DNA from: Burkholderiales bacterium 67-32
GTDB taxonomy: Bacteria; Pseudomonadota; Gammaproteobacteria; Burkholderiales; Burkholderiaceae_B
Direction of reading: 5' to 3'
DNA length: 64,000 nt
Assembly: GCA_001898625.1 (NCBI GenBank)
Contig: MKUP01000033.1
Location: forward strand, 668,988-732,987
The notes under the pieces were generated by a model. It searched no databases and was not told the origin of the DNA. It saw only the letters and a list, made by a program, of their open reading frames with translations. A program made the position numbers and the translations under genes. Positions 52,157-60,764 of this stretch are shown here, in pieces (the first letter of the stretch is position 1; every line of letters begins with the position of its first letter).

Positions 52157-53484
52157 GCCGCCCTCCCGCATCCTGCCCCACCCTCGGTCATCAAGGCCTT
52201 CCAGGCCACGAACTGGTTGCGTATGGGCAACTCGCTGGTGCCGTTGACCGCGACTTTCCCACCCGGAATGTCCCGGTCGGTGCCGCAGTAGCGGTGCATG
52301 CTGACCCAGTCCCCGCCGTCGAGCCGGTTGCCTTTCTGCACCCGGGTATACAGCTCCACGTCGTCGGGCATCACGTTGGACGACGGGGAATTGATGGTGT
52401 TGGCGTAGGTGACGGCGCGTTCGAACACGGCCTCGGGCGCCCCCTTGAGCCGGAAGGTGACGATCTCGACCATGGTGCGGTCGACAGCGACGGGCCGGAT
52501 GACGCGGAACTGCTGGAACACCGTGTGGGGCGACCCGCTGCCGTAGATGATGGTGTTGTGCAGGTTCATGCCCAGTATTTCCCGGGCCCGCGCCTCGCCC
52601 ACCGCGGCGGCCAGGCTTTCGTAGTGGGCGCGGCTGGTCGGATCCCGGTCCGTGCCGCCGGGGTCGAAGATCCCCTCCATGTAGCCGTGCCCGTGGTCGA
52701 AGGCGTGCACCGCGAGTTTCTCCCAAAACTGATAGGGCTCGCCGTTGCCCGCCATGATGTGCAGCACGAACGGCATGTCCTGGCCGGCCATCGAGGCCTC
52801 GTACTCGTCCCGGGCCGCGACGACGGAGGATTCGTGCGTGACCGCGGCATGCATGGTGTCGTGCAGGTTCTCGTAGAAGATCTTCCAGTTGGAGTTCTGC
52901 CAGACGCGGAACACGCCGCCGGCCACCTCCACCTCGCCCACGGGGGAACGGTCGCACAGGTTGTCGATCGCCGCCTTGGCGCCGCCCAGGAAATCCACCA
53001 GGTCATCGCCGCCCTCGGACAGGCTGGCGAAGACGAAGCCCCGGTAGCTGGCCACGCGGGCAACGCGCCGCAGCCAGAACGCCTCGTCGGCGGGATCGAA
53101 AGCCGTGCCTTCGTAGCCGGCCCGCAGCGGCGCCGACAGCATCGGGCCGTGGAGCCGGAACGTCCAGGCGTGGTAGGGACAGCGGAAGTGCCGCTCCACG
53201 TGCCCGCCGCCCGGCGGCACGATCTGCGCCCCCTTGTGCGGACAGCGGTTGTACAGCACATGGGGCTTGCCGTCCGCCGCCCGGACCAGGATGACGTCCT
53301 GCCTGCCGATGCGGCTCGTCACGTAGTCGCCGGTTTGCGGGATCTGGCTTTCGTGCCCGACGTAGACCCACACGCGGCCGTAGATCCGCTCCATCTCCAG
53401 GTCGAATATGCCGGGGTCCACATAGACCGCGCGGTGCACCTTGTCCGGCTTGACCATGTCCGCCAGTTGTTCGTTCGTGTACAA
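52153..53484 (-). CDS. Ring-hydroxylating dioxygenase alpha (large) subunit, Rieske type
   Basis: 443 residues from TTG 53484. A perfect AAGGAGG (53496-53490) lies five bases ahead of this TTG; the in-frame TTG at 53502 would put the site inside the gene, and GTG 53487 is too close. Rieske cluster ligands C-x-H in RCPHKGAQ and C-x2-H in RCPYHAWTF. Mononuclear iron facial triad in ENLHDTMHAAVTH (His, His) with the Asp of the bridging motif. C-terminal catalytic domain is complete. No reductase or ferredoxin in this operon. Substrate probably an aromatic acid. Confidence 0.93.
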   Translation of the reverse strand: MYTNEQLADMVKPDKVHRAVYVDPGIFDLEMERIYGRVWVYVGHESQIPQTGDYVTSRIGRQDVILVRAADGKPHVLYNRCPHKGAQIVPPGGGHVERHFRCPYHAWTFRLHGPMLSAPLRAGYEGTAFDPADEAFWLRRVARVASYRGFVFASLSEGGDDLVDFLGGAKAAIDNLCDRSPVGEVEVAGGVFRVWQNSNWKIFYENLHDTMHAAVTHESSVVAARDEYEASMAGQDMPFVLHIMAGNGEPYQFWEKLAVHAFDHGHGYMEGIFDPGGTDRDPTSRAHYESLAAAVGEARAREILGMNLHNTIIYGSGSPHTVFQQFRVIRPVAVDRTMVEIVTFRLKGAPEAVFERAVTYANTINSPSSNVMPDDVELYTRVQKGNRLDGGDWVSMHRYCGTDRDIPGGKVAVNGTSELPIRNQFVAWKALMTEGGAGCGRAA

Positions 53485-53511
53485 CACAACCTCCTTACGC
53501 AAGGATTCCTG

Positions 53512-54744
53512 TCAGTCCATCCCTTCGCTTCGCGTCCAGGACCGCATCAGGACGTTCGACGGCAGGCTTTCATCCAGCAGCTTCGCCGCCGTTTCCCGGC
53601 CCGCCACGGGCAGGCCCGCGGGATCCAGCACGCCGATCTGCACCAGCACCGACGCCTGGTCCCAATAGATGTGCTCGTGGCAGAGCTTGTCGCCGCGGAA
53701 CTTGACGACCGCGACCAGCGGGATCTCCACATGACGGCCGGTGGGCGCGATCCCGGGCAGCATCCATTCGATCTCTTCGTCGTGGGTGAAGCAGAACAGC
53801 TGCTCGTCCACGATCTGGGTCGCCCCCACGGTGCGCGAGATGGGAATGAGCCGGGTGTCCCGGGGCGTGGACGGGATGAAATGGTGCTTGTAGAAGCGGT
53901 GGAGCTGCCGGGCGCCGACGCCGCCGGTCAGGGTGGGGATATGGTTGACGTAGGGCTCGGCCACCATGGTGCGCATGGTTTCCGCCGCGTCGCGCACCTC
54001 GAACTCCAGTTCGGTGTGGCGATCCCACAGCGACGACAGGTCGTAGCGGGGCCCGATATGCTCATGCAGGAAAGCGATCGTGCGCTCGTAGCTGACCAGG
54101 GCCGCGGGCTTGCGATAGAGCGGGCTGCCCTCGCGGGCGAAGGCGTGGTCGGCGTCCGGATAGCGGTGCACCCGGGCATCGGGCGATCCGGCCAGGTGCG
54201 CCGCGATGCGCGCCACGGTCACGGGCGGACAGTAGCGGTCGGCGTCGCCGAAATGCAGCATGAGCGGCCGCGCCGGCGGATGGTCCAGGTGCGCCTCGAT
54301 GCCCACGCCGTAGAAACCCGCGGCGCAATCGACCAGCGCCCCGGCGGCGGCCAGATAGGCCAGCCGGCCGCCCAGGCAGTAGCCCACCGCCGCCACCTGC
54401 CCCGTCGTCGCGGGCGACTCCCGCAGCGTCCGCGCGGCCAGCGCGACGTCGGCCAGGCCGACGTCTACGTCGAATCGTTCCAGCAGCGCGAAAGCCTGCG
54501 CGTGGTCCTCTTCGCCGTAGCCCAGATCGACCCCCGGCCGGATCTGCGAGAACAGGTCCGGAACCAGCACCACGTATCCCTCTTCGGCATAGTGTTCGGC
54601 CAGCTTGCGCATGGTCTCGTTGACGCCGAAGATCTCGTGGCACAGCACCAGTCCCGGGCCATGGCCGGAGGCCGGCATCGCGCAGTACGCCGACGTTGCC
54701 GACCCGTCCGGGCGGATCATGGGAAGGGTGGTCTGGTGCTTCAT
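53512..54744 (-). CDS. Dienelactone hydrolase fused to NTF2/SnoaL-like domain
   Basis: 410 residues. N-terminal dienelactone hydrolase (about 1-230): LVLCHEIFGVNETMRKLAEH, nucleophile Cys123 in VGYCLGGRLAY, Asp near FGDADRYCPP and His200 in YPDADHAF, matching the classic Cys-Asp-His triad spacing. C-terminal part (about 236-410) is a SnoaL/NTF2-like fold: LWDRHTELEFEVRDAAETMR, LHRFYKHHFIPSTP, TVGATQIVDEQLFCFTHDEE, EIPLVAVVKFRGDKLCHEHI, YWDQASVLVQIGVLDP. Ordinary DLHs are about 235 residues. First gene of the Rieske operon, 27 bp before alpha. Confidence 0.9.
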   Translation of the reverse strand: MKHQTTLPMIRPDGSATSAYCAMPASGHGPGLVLCHEIFGVNETMRKLAEHYAEEGYVVLVPDLFSQIRPGVDLGYGEEDHAQAFALLERFDVDVGLADVALAARTLRESPATTGQVAAVGYCLGGRLAYLAAAGALVDCAAGFYGVGIEAHLDHPPARPLMLHFGDADRYCPPVTVARIAAHLAGSPDARVHRYPDADHAFAREGSPLYRKPAALVSYERTIAFLHEHIGPRYDLSSLWDRHTELEFEVRDAAETMRTMVAEPYVNHIPTLTGGVGARQLHRFYKHHFIPSTPRDTRLIPISRTVGATQIVDEQLFCFTHDEEIEWMLPGIAPTGRHVEIPLVAVVKFRGDKLCHEHIYWDQASVLVQIGVLDPAGLPVAGRETAAKLLDESLPSNVLMRSWTRSEGMD

Positions 54745-54905
54745 GGGGCCGCCTCGCTCGATGCCGATGGCGAACTATAGGCAGCGGCCCCCGGGCCGGT
54801 CTCGCCGCTTCAGGCCACGGATATCCGAAGCTCGCCACGATCTGGCGCGTTGCCGGGCGGCGGCTGCGCGCCCCATGTCTTCCGGTTATGGCCCATACGT
54901 GAAAT

Positions 54906-54959
54906 GACTTGCCGGGCCCGCGGCGGACTGCGAAAGTCCGGCCAACGACTTGCCGGGCC
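54906..54959. promoter_or_regulatory. Direct repeats flanking a hairpin, upstream of Bug/sulfatase pair 5
   Basis: GACTTGCCGGGCC occurs at 54906-54918 and again at 54947-54959, 41 bp apart (about four helical turns). Between them CGGACT (54924-54929) and AGTCCG (54935-54940) form a 6-bp dyad. All lie 40-90 bp before the Bug ATG at 54998, in a 253-bp divergent gap that also serves the dienelactone hydrolase operon. Candidate regulator site; regulator unknown. Confidence 0.45.
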
Positions 54960-54997
54960 AACCCAAGAAGACCACGGTTCAAGCACAGGAGACATCC

Positions 54998-55972
54998 ATG
55001 ACTTTCACGTTCGGGAAACTGGCGCTGGCCGCCACGCTCGGCCTTGCCGCCATCGGCGCGCAGGCGGAAACCTGGCCGGCCCGTCCGGTGCGCATCATCG
55101 TGCCGTACAACGCCGGCACGCCGCCCGACATCAGCAGCCGCATCATCGCGCAGAAGCTGACCGTCAAGCTGGGCCAGACGTTCTACGTCGACAACAAGCC
55201 CGGCGCCTCGGGCAGCCTGGCCACCGGCGACCTCGACCGCTATCCGGCGGACGGCTATACCGCGATGACGCTGCTGACGCCCGTGGTGGTCGGCCCGGCG
55301 CTGCTGTCCTCGTTCAAGAAGGACTTCGCCCGCGACTACGCGCCCGTCGGACAATACGACTGGACCTACAGCGTGCTGGTCGTCACCCCGTCCCTACCCG
55401 TGCACGACGTGAAGGGATTGATCGAGCTGCTGCGCGCCAAGCCCGATACCTACAGCTTCCCCTCGGGCGGCTACGGCACGCCGGCGCACCTGGCCGGCGA
55501 ACTCTTCAAGCAGCGCTACGGCGTCACGGCCACCCACGTGCCCTACAACCAGTTCACGGCCGGGCTGGCCGACCTGGTGGCGGGCCGCGTGAACTTCATG
55601 TTCCTGACCAGCACGGTGGCGGCGGCGCAGATCCAGGGCGGCAAGGTCAAGGCGCTGGCCATCGCCTCGCGCGACAGCCGGCTGCCCGGCCTGCCCGACG
55701 TGCCGACCATGGAGGAACAGGGCTTCAAGGGCTTCGACGTGCGCAACTGGGACGGCTTCGTCATGCGCAAGGACACGCCCAAGGCCGCGGTCGACGGGTT
55801 CACGCAGGCCTTGAACCAGATCCTGGCCGATCCCGAGACGCGCAAGGCGCTGGCCGACGCGGGCGCCGATCCGGTCCCGAGCACCACGGCGGCGCAGTTC
55901 GGCGCGCTGATCGCCAGCGAACAGGCCCGGCTGACGGACCTGGTGCGCCAGACCGCCATCAAGATCGACTGA
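54998..55972 (+). CDS. Bug-family substrate-binding protein (sulfatase pair 5)
   Basis: 324 residues from ATG 54998 (AGGAGACATCC ahead); signal about 1-21 (AIGAQA|ETWPARP). Bug motifs: IIVPYNAGTPPDISSRIIAQ, YVDNKPGASGSLATG, HVPYNQFTAGLADLVAG, VPTMEEQGFKGFDVRNWDGF. The NAGTPPD ligand loop and YNQFTAG differ clearly from the other five Bugs here, in step with its sulfatase partner being of a different subtype. 33 bp before the sulfatase. Confidence 0.93.
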   Translation: MTFTFGKLALAATLGLAAIGAQAETWPARPVRIIVPYNAGTPPDISSRIIAQKLTVKLGQTFYVDNKPGASGSLATGDLDRYPADGYTAMTLLTPVVVGPALLSSFKKDFARDYAPVGQYDWTYSVLVVTPSLPVHDVKGLIELLRAKPDTYSFPSGGYGTPAHLAGELFKQRYGVTATHVPYNQFTAGLADLVAGRVNFMFLTSTVAAAQIQGGKVKALAIASRDSRLPGLPDVPTMEEQGFKGFDVRNWDGFVMRKDTPKAAVDGFTQALNQILADPETRKALADAGADPVPSTTAAQFGALIASEQARLTDLVRQTAIKID

Positions 55973-56005
55973 CTTCCGAACGACCGACTTTTTCCGGATA
56001 CCAGG

Positions 56006-57559
56006 ATGCGCAACGTCCTCTTCATCATGTGCGACCAGCTGCGGGCGGACTACCTGTCCTGCTACGGCAGCCCCTGGCTGCGCACGCCCAACATGGACGC
56101 CCTGGCCGCGCGCGGCGTGGCCTTCACCCAGGCCTACGTGCAGTCGGGCGTATGCGGACCGTCGCGCATGTCCTTCTACACCGGCCGCTATCCGTCGTCC
56201 CACGGCGCGACCTGGAACTTCATCCCCATGCCCATGAGCGAGCTGACGGTGGGCGACTACCTGTCGCAGGCCGGCCGCGCGCTCCACCTGGCGGGCAAGA
56301 CCCATTTCGAGCCTTCGGCCGAGGCGACGGCGGCCTGGCGCGGCGGCGCCTCCAGCCGCTCCGCGGCCAGCCTGCTGCAAGGCGGCTTCGAGGTGGTCTG
56401 CCGGCACGAGGGCGATCTGCCCACCGGCAAGGAGGACTATCGGCGCTACCTGGAGTCGGCCGGCTATGCCGGCCACGATCCCTGGCTGGAACACGCCAAC
56501 TCCGGCCGCCATCCGGATGGCTCCGTCGCCAGCGGCTGGCAGATGCGCCACGCGCACCTGGCCGCCCACGTGGCCGAGCCGCATTCGGAAACCGCCTACG
56601 TCTCGAACGCCGCCATCGATTTCATCCGCCGGCATCGCGACGAACCCTGGTCGCTGCACCTGTCCTACATCAAGCCCCACTGGCCCTACATCGCGCCGGC
56701 GCCCTACCACGATATGTATCGCCGCGCCGAGCAGGCGCCCATCCGGCGCAACCGCGCCTCCGAAGCCAACGAGCATCCGGTGCTGGCCGCCTACCGCTCG
56801 CACGACGAATGCCGCAGTTTCGACCAGGAAGACGTGGTGCGCCACGTGCGCCCGGCCTACATGGGCCTGATCCGGCAGATCGACGACCACCTGGGCCGCG
56901 TGCTGGAGGTCCTGGAGCAGACCGGGCAGACGGACCAGACGCTGATCGTCTTCACCTCGGACCACGGCGACTTCCTGGGCGACTACGGATTCGGCGAAAA
57001 AGAACTGTTCCACGACGTCGTCCAGCGGGTCCCGCTGATCGTGGTCGATCCCTCGTCCGCCGCCGACGCCACGCGCGGCACGCGCGACGGTCGCTTCGCC
57101 GCCGCGGTGGACGTCGTGCCCACCATCCTGGACGCGCTCGGCCTGCCCGCGCAGGCGCACCGGGTGGAAGGCCGCTCGCTGCTGCCGCTGGTGCGCGGTG
57201 AAGCCGCGCACGACTGGCGCGACTGCGTGTTCAGCGAACTGGACTATGCGACGCGGCGCGCCCGCCACGTACTGGGCCGCCCCCGCGACGCCGACTGCCG
57301 GGGCTGGATGGTGCGCACCGCCGACTGGAAGCTGGTGGCCTGGAACGGCTACCGCCCGCAGCTCTTCCACCTGGCCGAGGACCCGGACGAGTTCCACGAC
57401 CTGGGCGCGGACCCGGCGTTCGAGCCGGTGCGCCAATCGATGTCCGCGCGGCTGCTGGCGCACCAGTTGACGCTCAAGCGCCGCATCGCCGTCGACCTCG
57501 ACCGCATCGAGGCCATGACCGACAACCTGCCGCCCGGCATACACATCGGCCAGTGGTAG
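56006..57559 (+). CDS. Sulfatase/phosphonate monoester hydrolase-family enzyme (pair 5), cytosolic
   Basis: 517 residues, no signal peptide; NVLFIMCDQLRADYLSCYG begins at residue 3 (metal Asp10). Catalytic Cys50 in CGPSR. Other segments: LAGKTHFEP, SYIKPHWPYIAPAPYHDMY, TSDHGDFLGDYGFGEKELFH, VPLIVVDPS. The GDYGFGEKELFHD stretch replaces GDHGLLFKGPLHY of the other group. This branch includes phosphonate monoester hydrolases, so the scissile bond may be C-P ester or sulfate. Followed 25 bp later by the VanA-like oxygenase. Confidence 0.9.
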   Translation: MRNVLFIMCDQLRADYLSCYGSPWLRTPNMDALAARGVAFTQAYVQSGVCGPSRMSFYTGRYPSSHGATWNFIPMPMSELTVGDYLSQAGRALHLAGKTHFEPSAEATAAWRGGASSRSAASLLQGGFEVVCRHEGDLPTGKEDYRRYLESAGYAGHDPWLEHANSGRHPDGSVASGWQMRHAHLAAHVAEPHSETAYVSNAAIDFIRRHRDEPWSLHLSYIKPHWPYIAPAPYHDMYRRAEQAPIRRNRASEANEHPVLAAYRSHDECRSFDQEDVVRHVRPAYMGLIRQIDDHLGRVLEVLEQTGQTDQTLIVFTSDHGDFLGDYGFGEKELFHDVVQRVPLIVVDPSSAADATRGTRDGRFAAAVDVVPTILDALGLPAQAHRVEGRSLLPLVRGEAAHDWRDCVFSELDYATRRARHVLGRPRDADCRGWMVRTADWKLVAWNGYRPQLFHLAEDPDEFHDLGADPAFEPVRQSMSARLLAHQLTLKRRIAVDLDRIEAMTDNLPPGIHIGQW

Positions 57560-57584
57560 CCGCCCCTTTCCAGGAGACCGCAGC

Positions 57585-58628
57585 ATGTATGTCAGGAACG
57601 CGTGGTACGCCGCCCTCTGGTCGCAGGAGCTGCCGGCCGGACAGATGGTCACCCGGACGCTGCTGGACGAACCCGTGGTCTTCGTGCGCAACGACGCCGG
57701 CCGCGCGGCGGCCCTGCTCGACCGCTGCCCCCATCGCTTCGTGCCCCTGAGCCTGGGCGCGCGGGTGCCCGGCGACCGGATCCGCTGCGTCTATCACGGC
57801 CTGGAATTCGGCCTGGACGGCGCCTGTGCGCACAACCCCCACGGCAGCGGCAGGATCCCGCCGGCCGCCCGCACCCGCGCCTACCCGGTGGAGGAACGCC
57901 ACGGCATGGTGTGGATCTGGATGGGCGATGCCCCCGCCGCGCCCGAGGCCATTCCCGACTACGGCTTCCTGGAAGGCGGCCCGGACTGCCTGCTGAGCGC
58001 GCGCGACCGCATCGTCATCCGCGCCGGCGCCGACCTGATCGTCGAGAACCTGCTGGACCTGAGCCACGCCTCCTTCCTGCACGACGGCATCCTGGGCAGC
58101 GCGGCCACCGTCGCCGCGCAGACCGAGGTGGAACAGCACGCGCGCGGGCTGACGGTGCGGCGATGGATGCCCGGCGTGCCCTCGCCCCGCCTGTTCGACA
58201 CCTTCTCGGAACAACCCGGGCGGCGCGTCGACATGTGGTTCGACATGAACTGGCAGGCGCCCTGCGCGCTGGTGAACGACGTGGGCGCAACGGATCCCGG
58301 CAGCGACCGGTCGCTGGGCTACCGCATCCTGGGCGCGCACATCCTGACGCCCGAGACCGCCACCACCACGCACTACCACTTCGCCGCCGCGCTGCGGGTT
58401 CCACCCGGCCACGACGCCGCGCAGGACGCCCGGATCGGCCGCACGCTTTCCGAGATCCGCCGCTACGCCTTCGAGCAGCAGGATGCGCCCGTCATCGAGG
58501 CCCAGCAGCGGGAACTGCTGCGGGCGGGCCCCGACGCGCCACGCCCCGCCCTGTTCGAGATCGACGTCGGTCCCGTCCGCTATCGCCGGATGATGGACGA
58601 GATGCTGGCGCGCGAGGCGCGGGCCTGA
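57585..58628 (+). CDS. Rieske oxygenase alpha subunit, vanillate O-demethylase (VanA)-like
   Basis: 347 residues, single-subunit class. [20 protein letters not shown] at the start; Rieske ligands [11 protein letters not shown] and CVYHGLEFG; catalytic iron motif [15 protein letters not shown] (Asp, His, His). Length and architecture match VanA/DdmC-like O-demethylases and related mono-oxygenases of aromatic acids. The 2Fe-2S ferredoxin 3 bp downstream may supply electrons; no reductase is present. Likely prepares the catechol cleaved by the enzyme at 59008. Confidence 0.9.
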   Translation: MYVRNAWYAALWSQELPAGQMVTRTLLDEPVVFVRNDAGRAAALLDRCPHRFVPLSLGARVPGDRIRCVYHGLEFGLDGACAHNPHGSGRIPPAARTRAYPVEERHGMVWIWMGDAPAAPEAIPDYGFLEGGPDCLLSARDRIVIRAGADLIVENLLDLSHASFLHDGILGSAATVAAQTEVEQHARGLTVRRWMPGVPSPRLFDTFSEQPGRRVDMWFDMNWQAPCALVNDVGATDPGSDRSLGYRILGAHILTPETATTTHYHFAAALRVPPGHDAAQDARIGRTLSEIRRYAFEQQDAPVIEAQQRELLRAGPDAPRPALFEIDVGPVRYRRMMDEMLAREARA

Positions 58629-58631
58629 ACC

Positions 58632-59006
58632 ATGCCGATCACGGACAAACTCCCCGTCCACCTGCCGCAGACAGGCGAAAGCTATGTCTGCGCCCCGGAC
58701 GAAAGCCTGCTGCAAGGCATGCTGCGCCTGGGCCGCCGGGGCATCCCCGTGGGCTGCACCGGCGGCGGCTGCGGCGTGTGCAAGGTGCGCGTCGTGCGGG
58801 GCGCGGTGCGCCCGCTCGGCCCCATCAGCCGCGCCCACGTCAGTCCCGAGGAAGAACGGAACGGCTACACCCTGGCCTGCCGCGCCGGCCCGGCCTGCGC
58901 CGTCGAACTGGAAGTGGCCGGCCGGTTCGAGAAACCTTTCCGCAACGGCTACCACAAGCAGATCCGGCCATCCGCGCCGCCCCCCACGAACACAACGGAG
59001 ATTTGA
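58632..59006 (+). CDS. Plant-type 2Fe-2S ferredoxin, XylT/DmpQ-like
   Basis: 124 residues. Cluster Cys42, Cys47, Cys50 and Cys83 (CTGGGCGVC ... TLACRA), the CX4CX2C...C plant-type pattern. It directly precedes catechol 2,3-dioxygenase (stop and start one base apart), as XylT/DmpQ ferredoxins do; those reduce oxidised iron and reactivate the dioxygenase. A second role as donor to the adjoining Rieske oxygenase is possible. The C-terminal tail ([12 protein letters not shown]) is extra. Confidence 0.92.
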   Translation: MPITDKLPVHLPQTGESYVCAPDESLLQGMLRLGRRGIPVGCTGGGCGVCKVRVVRGAVRPLGPISRAHVSPEEERNGYTLACRAGPACAVELEVAGRFEKPFRNGYHKQIRPSAPPPTNTTEI

Positions 59007-59007
59007 T

Positions 59008-59952
59008 ATGGGCGTACTGAGAATCGGACACGCGAGCCTGCGTGTCATGGACATGGAACAGGCGCTGCGGCACTACGAGAACGTGCTCGGCATGAAGCGC
59101 GTCATGGAAGACGGCAGCGGCCACGTCTACCTGAAGTGCTGGGACGAATGGGACCGGTACTCGGTGATCCTGACGCCTTCCGATCGCGCCGGCATGAACC
59201 ACGTCGCCTACAAGGTCGAGCGCGACACCGACCTGGACGAATTGCAGGAGAAGATCGAGGCCTACGGCATCGCCACCCGCATGCTGCCCGAGGGCACGTT
59301 GCCGGCCACCGGCCGTATGCTGGCCTTCGCGCTGCCCAGCGGCCACGAGATGCGGCTGTACGCGCACAAGGAATGCGTCGGCACCGACGTGGGTTCGCTC
59401 AACCCCGACCCCTGGCCCGACGGCCTGCGCGGCGCGGGCGCGCACTGGCTGGACCACTGCCTGCTGATGTGCGAGCTGAATCCCGAGACGGGCATCAACA
59501 CGGTCGCGGACAACGCCCGCTTCATGGCCGAGGTGCTGGACTTCTACCTGACCGAGCAGATCACGGTGGGACCCGGCGGCACCATCCAGGCCGGCGCGTT
59601 CATGAGCCGCACCAACACGCCGCACGACATCGCCTTCGTCGGCGGCCCCAGCTCGGGCCTGCACCACATCTCGTTCTTCCTGGACTCCTGGCACGACGTG
59701 CTGAAAGCGGCCGACATCATGGCCAAGAACCGCACGCGCATCGACGTGTCCCCCACCCGCCACGGCATCACGCGCGGCGAGACCATCTATTTCTTCGATC
59801 CCAGCGGCAACCGCAACGAGACCTTCGCCGGGCTGGGCTACCTGGCGCAGCGCGACCGGCCGGTCATCACCTGGTCCGAGGACAAGCTCTGGAGCGGGAT
59901 CTTCTATCATACGGGCGAGGCCGTCCCTTCCTTCACCGAGGTCTATACCTGA
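59008..59952 (+). CDS. Catechol 2,3-dioxygenase (extradiol, type I)
   Basis: 314 residues from ATG 59008. Two vicinal-oxygen-chelate modules: [40 protein letters not shown] in the N-half; metal His about 150 in [14 protein letters not shown], His about 219 in [15 protein letters not shown] and Glu about 271 in GNRNETFAG, equivalent to the 2-His-1-Glu of XylE. It cleaves catechol-type rings between C2 and C3 to semialdehydes. The downstream gene continues the 4-oxalocrotonate branch. Confidence 0.94.
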   Translation: MGVLRIGHASLRVMDMEQALRHYENVLGMKRVMEDGSGHVYLKCWDEWDRYSVILTPSDRAGMNHVAYKVERDTDLDELQEKIEAYGIATRMLPEGTLPATGRMLAFALPSGHEMRLYAHKECVGTDVGSLNPDPWPDGLRGAGAHWLDHCLLMCELNPETGINTVADNARFMAEVLDFYLTEQITVGPGGTIQAGAFMSRTNTPHDIAFVGGPSSGLHHISFFLDSWHDVLKAADIMAKNRTRIDVSPTRHGITRGETIYFFDPSGNRNETFAGLGYLAQRDRPVITWSEDKLWSGIFYHTGEAVPSFTEVYT

Positions 59953-59972
59953 CCCGCCCCCGCGAGACGATC

Positions 59973-60761
59973 ATGAACCTGGATGCCACCACCATCGCCG
60001 CGCTGGCCGCGCACCTGGAAACCTGCCAGCGCGAGGCCCGCGACACCCCCAAGATCACGGACGAGCATCCGGGCATGGACTGGGACGACGCCTACGCGAT
60101 CCAGGACGAGATCCTGCGCCGCAAAATGGCGCGCGGCGCCCGGCTGGTCGGCTACAAGGCCGGCCTGACCTCGCACGCGAAGATGCGGCAGATGGGCGTG
60201 GACACGCCCTGCTTCGGTTTCCTGGTCGACGAGTTCTGCGTGCCGGAAGGCACCCGGATCCCGGCCGGGGCGCTGATCCATCCCAAGGTGGAACCGGAGA
60301 TCGCCTTCATCCTGAAGCACCCGTTGCGGGGGCCGGGCTGCCATGCCGGCGCGGTGCTGGCCGCGACCGAATGCATCATGCCCGGCATCGAGGTCATCGA
60401 CAGCCGCTACCGCGATTTCAAGTTCGACCTCAAGAGCGTGATCGCCGACAACACCTCGGCCGTGCGCTTCGCCATCGGCGGGCGCGCCGTGCCCGTGGAC
60501 CGGACCGACCTGCGCACGCTGGGCGTGGTGCTGGAGAAGAACGGCCAGGTGGCCGCGACCGCCGCCGGTGCCGCGGTGCTGGGCAATCCCGCCGTGGCGG
60601 TGGCCATGCTGGCCAATCACCTGGGCGCGCGCGGGCTGGAGATACCGGCCGGCAGCATCGTGCTGTCGGGCGGCGTGACCGAGGCCATCGCGGTCGAGGC
60701 CGGCGACCACGTCACCCTGCACCTGCACGACCTGGGCAGCCTGTCCCTGAGCTTCGCCTGA
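59973..60761 (+). CDS. dmpH: 4-oxalocrotonate decarboxylase (2-oxo-3-hexenedioate decarboxylase)
   Basis: 262 residues, as in DmpH/XylI. KITDEHPGMDWDDAYAIQDE, RLVGYKAGLTSHAKMRQMGV, HPKVEPEIAFILKHPLRGPG (metal Glu residues) and VIDSRYRDFKFDLKSVIADN, the stretch that distinguishes the decarboxylase from the paralogous hydratase. Produces 2-hydroxypenta-2,4-dienoate. The semialdehyde dehydrogenase and tautomerase needed before it, and the hydratase and aldolase after it, are not in this window. Confidence 0.92.
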   Translation: MNLDATTIAALAAHLETCQREARDTPKITDEHPGMDWDDAYAIQDEILRRKMARGARLVGYKAGLTSHAKMRQMGVDTPCFGFLVDEFCVPEGTRIPAGALIHPKVEPEIAFILKHPLRGPGCHAGAVLAATECIMPGIEVIDSRYRDFKFDLKSVIADNTSAVRFAIGGRAVPVDRTDLRTLGVVLEKNGQVAATAAGAAVLGNPAVAVAMLANHLGARGLEIPAGSIVLSGGVTEAIAVEAGDHVTLHLHDLGSLSLSFA

Positions 60762-60764
60762 GCC

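Noticed and set aside
54850..57201. A 783-codon plus-strand frame across the Bug and sulfatase genes of pair 5
   Set aside because: Out-of-frame reading of two real genes; no recognisable domain.
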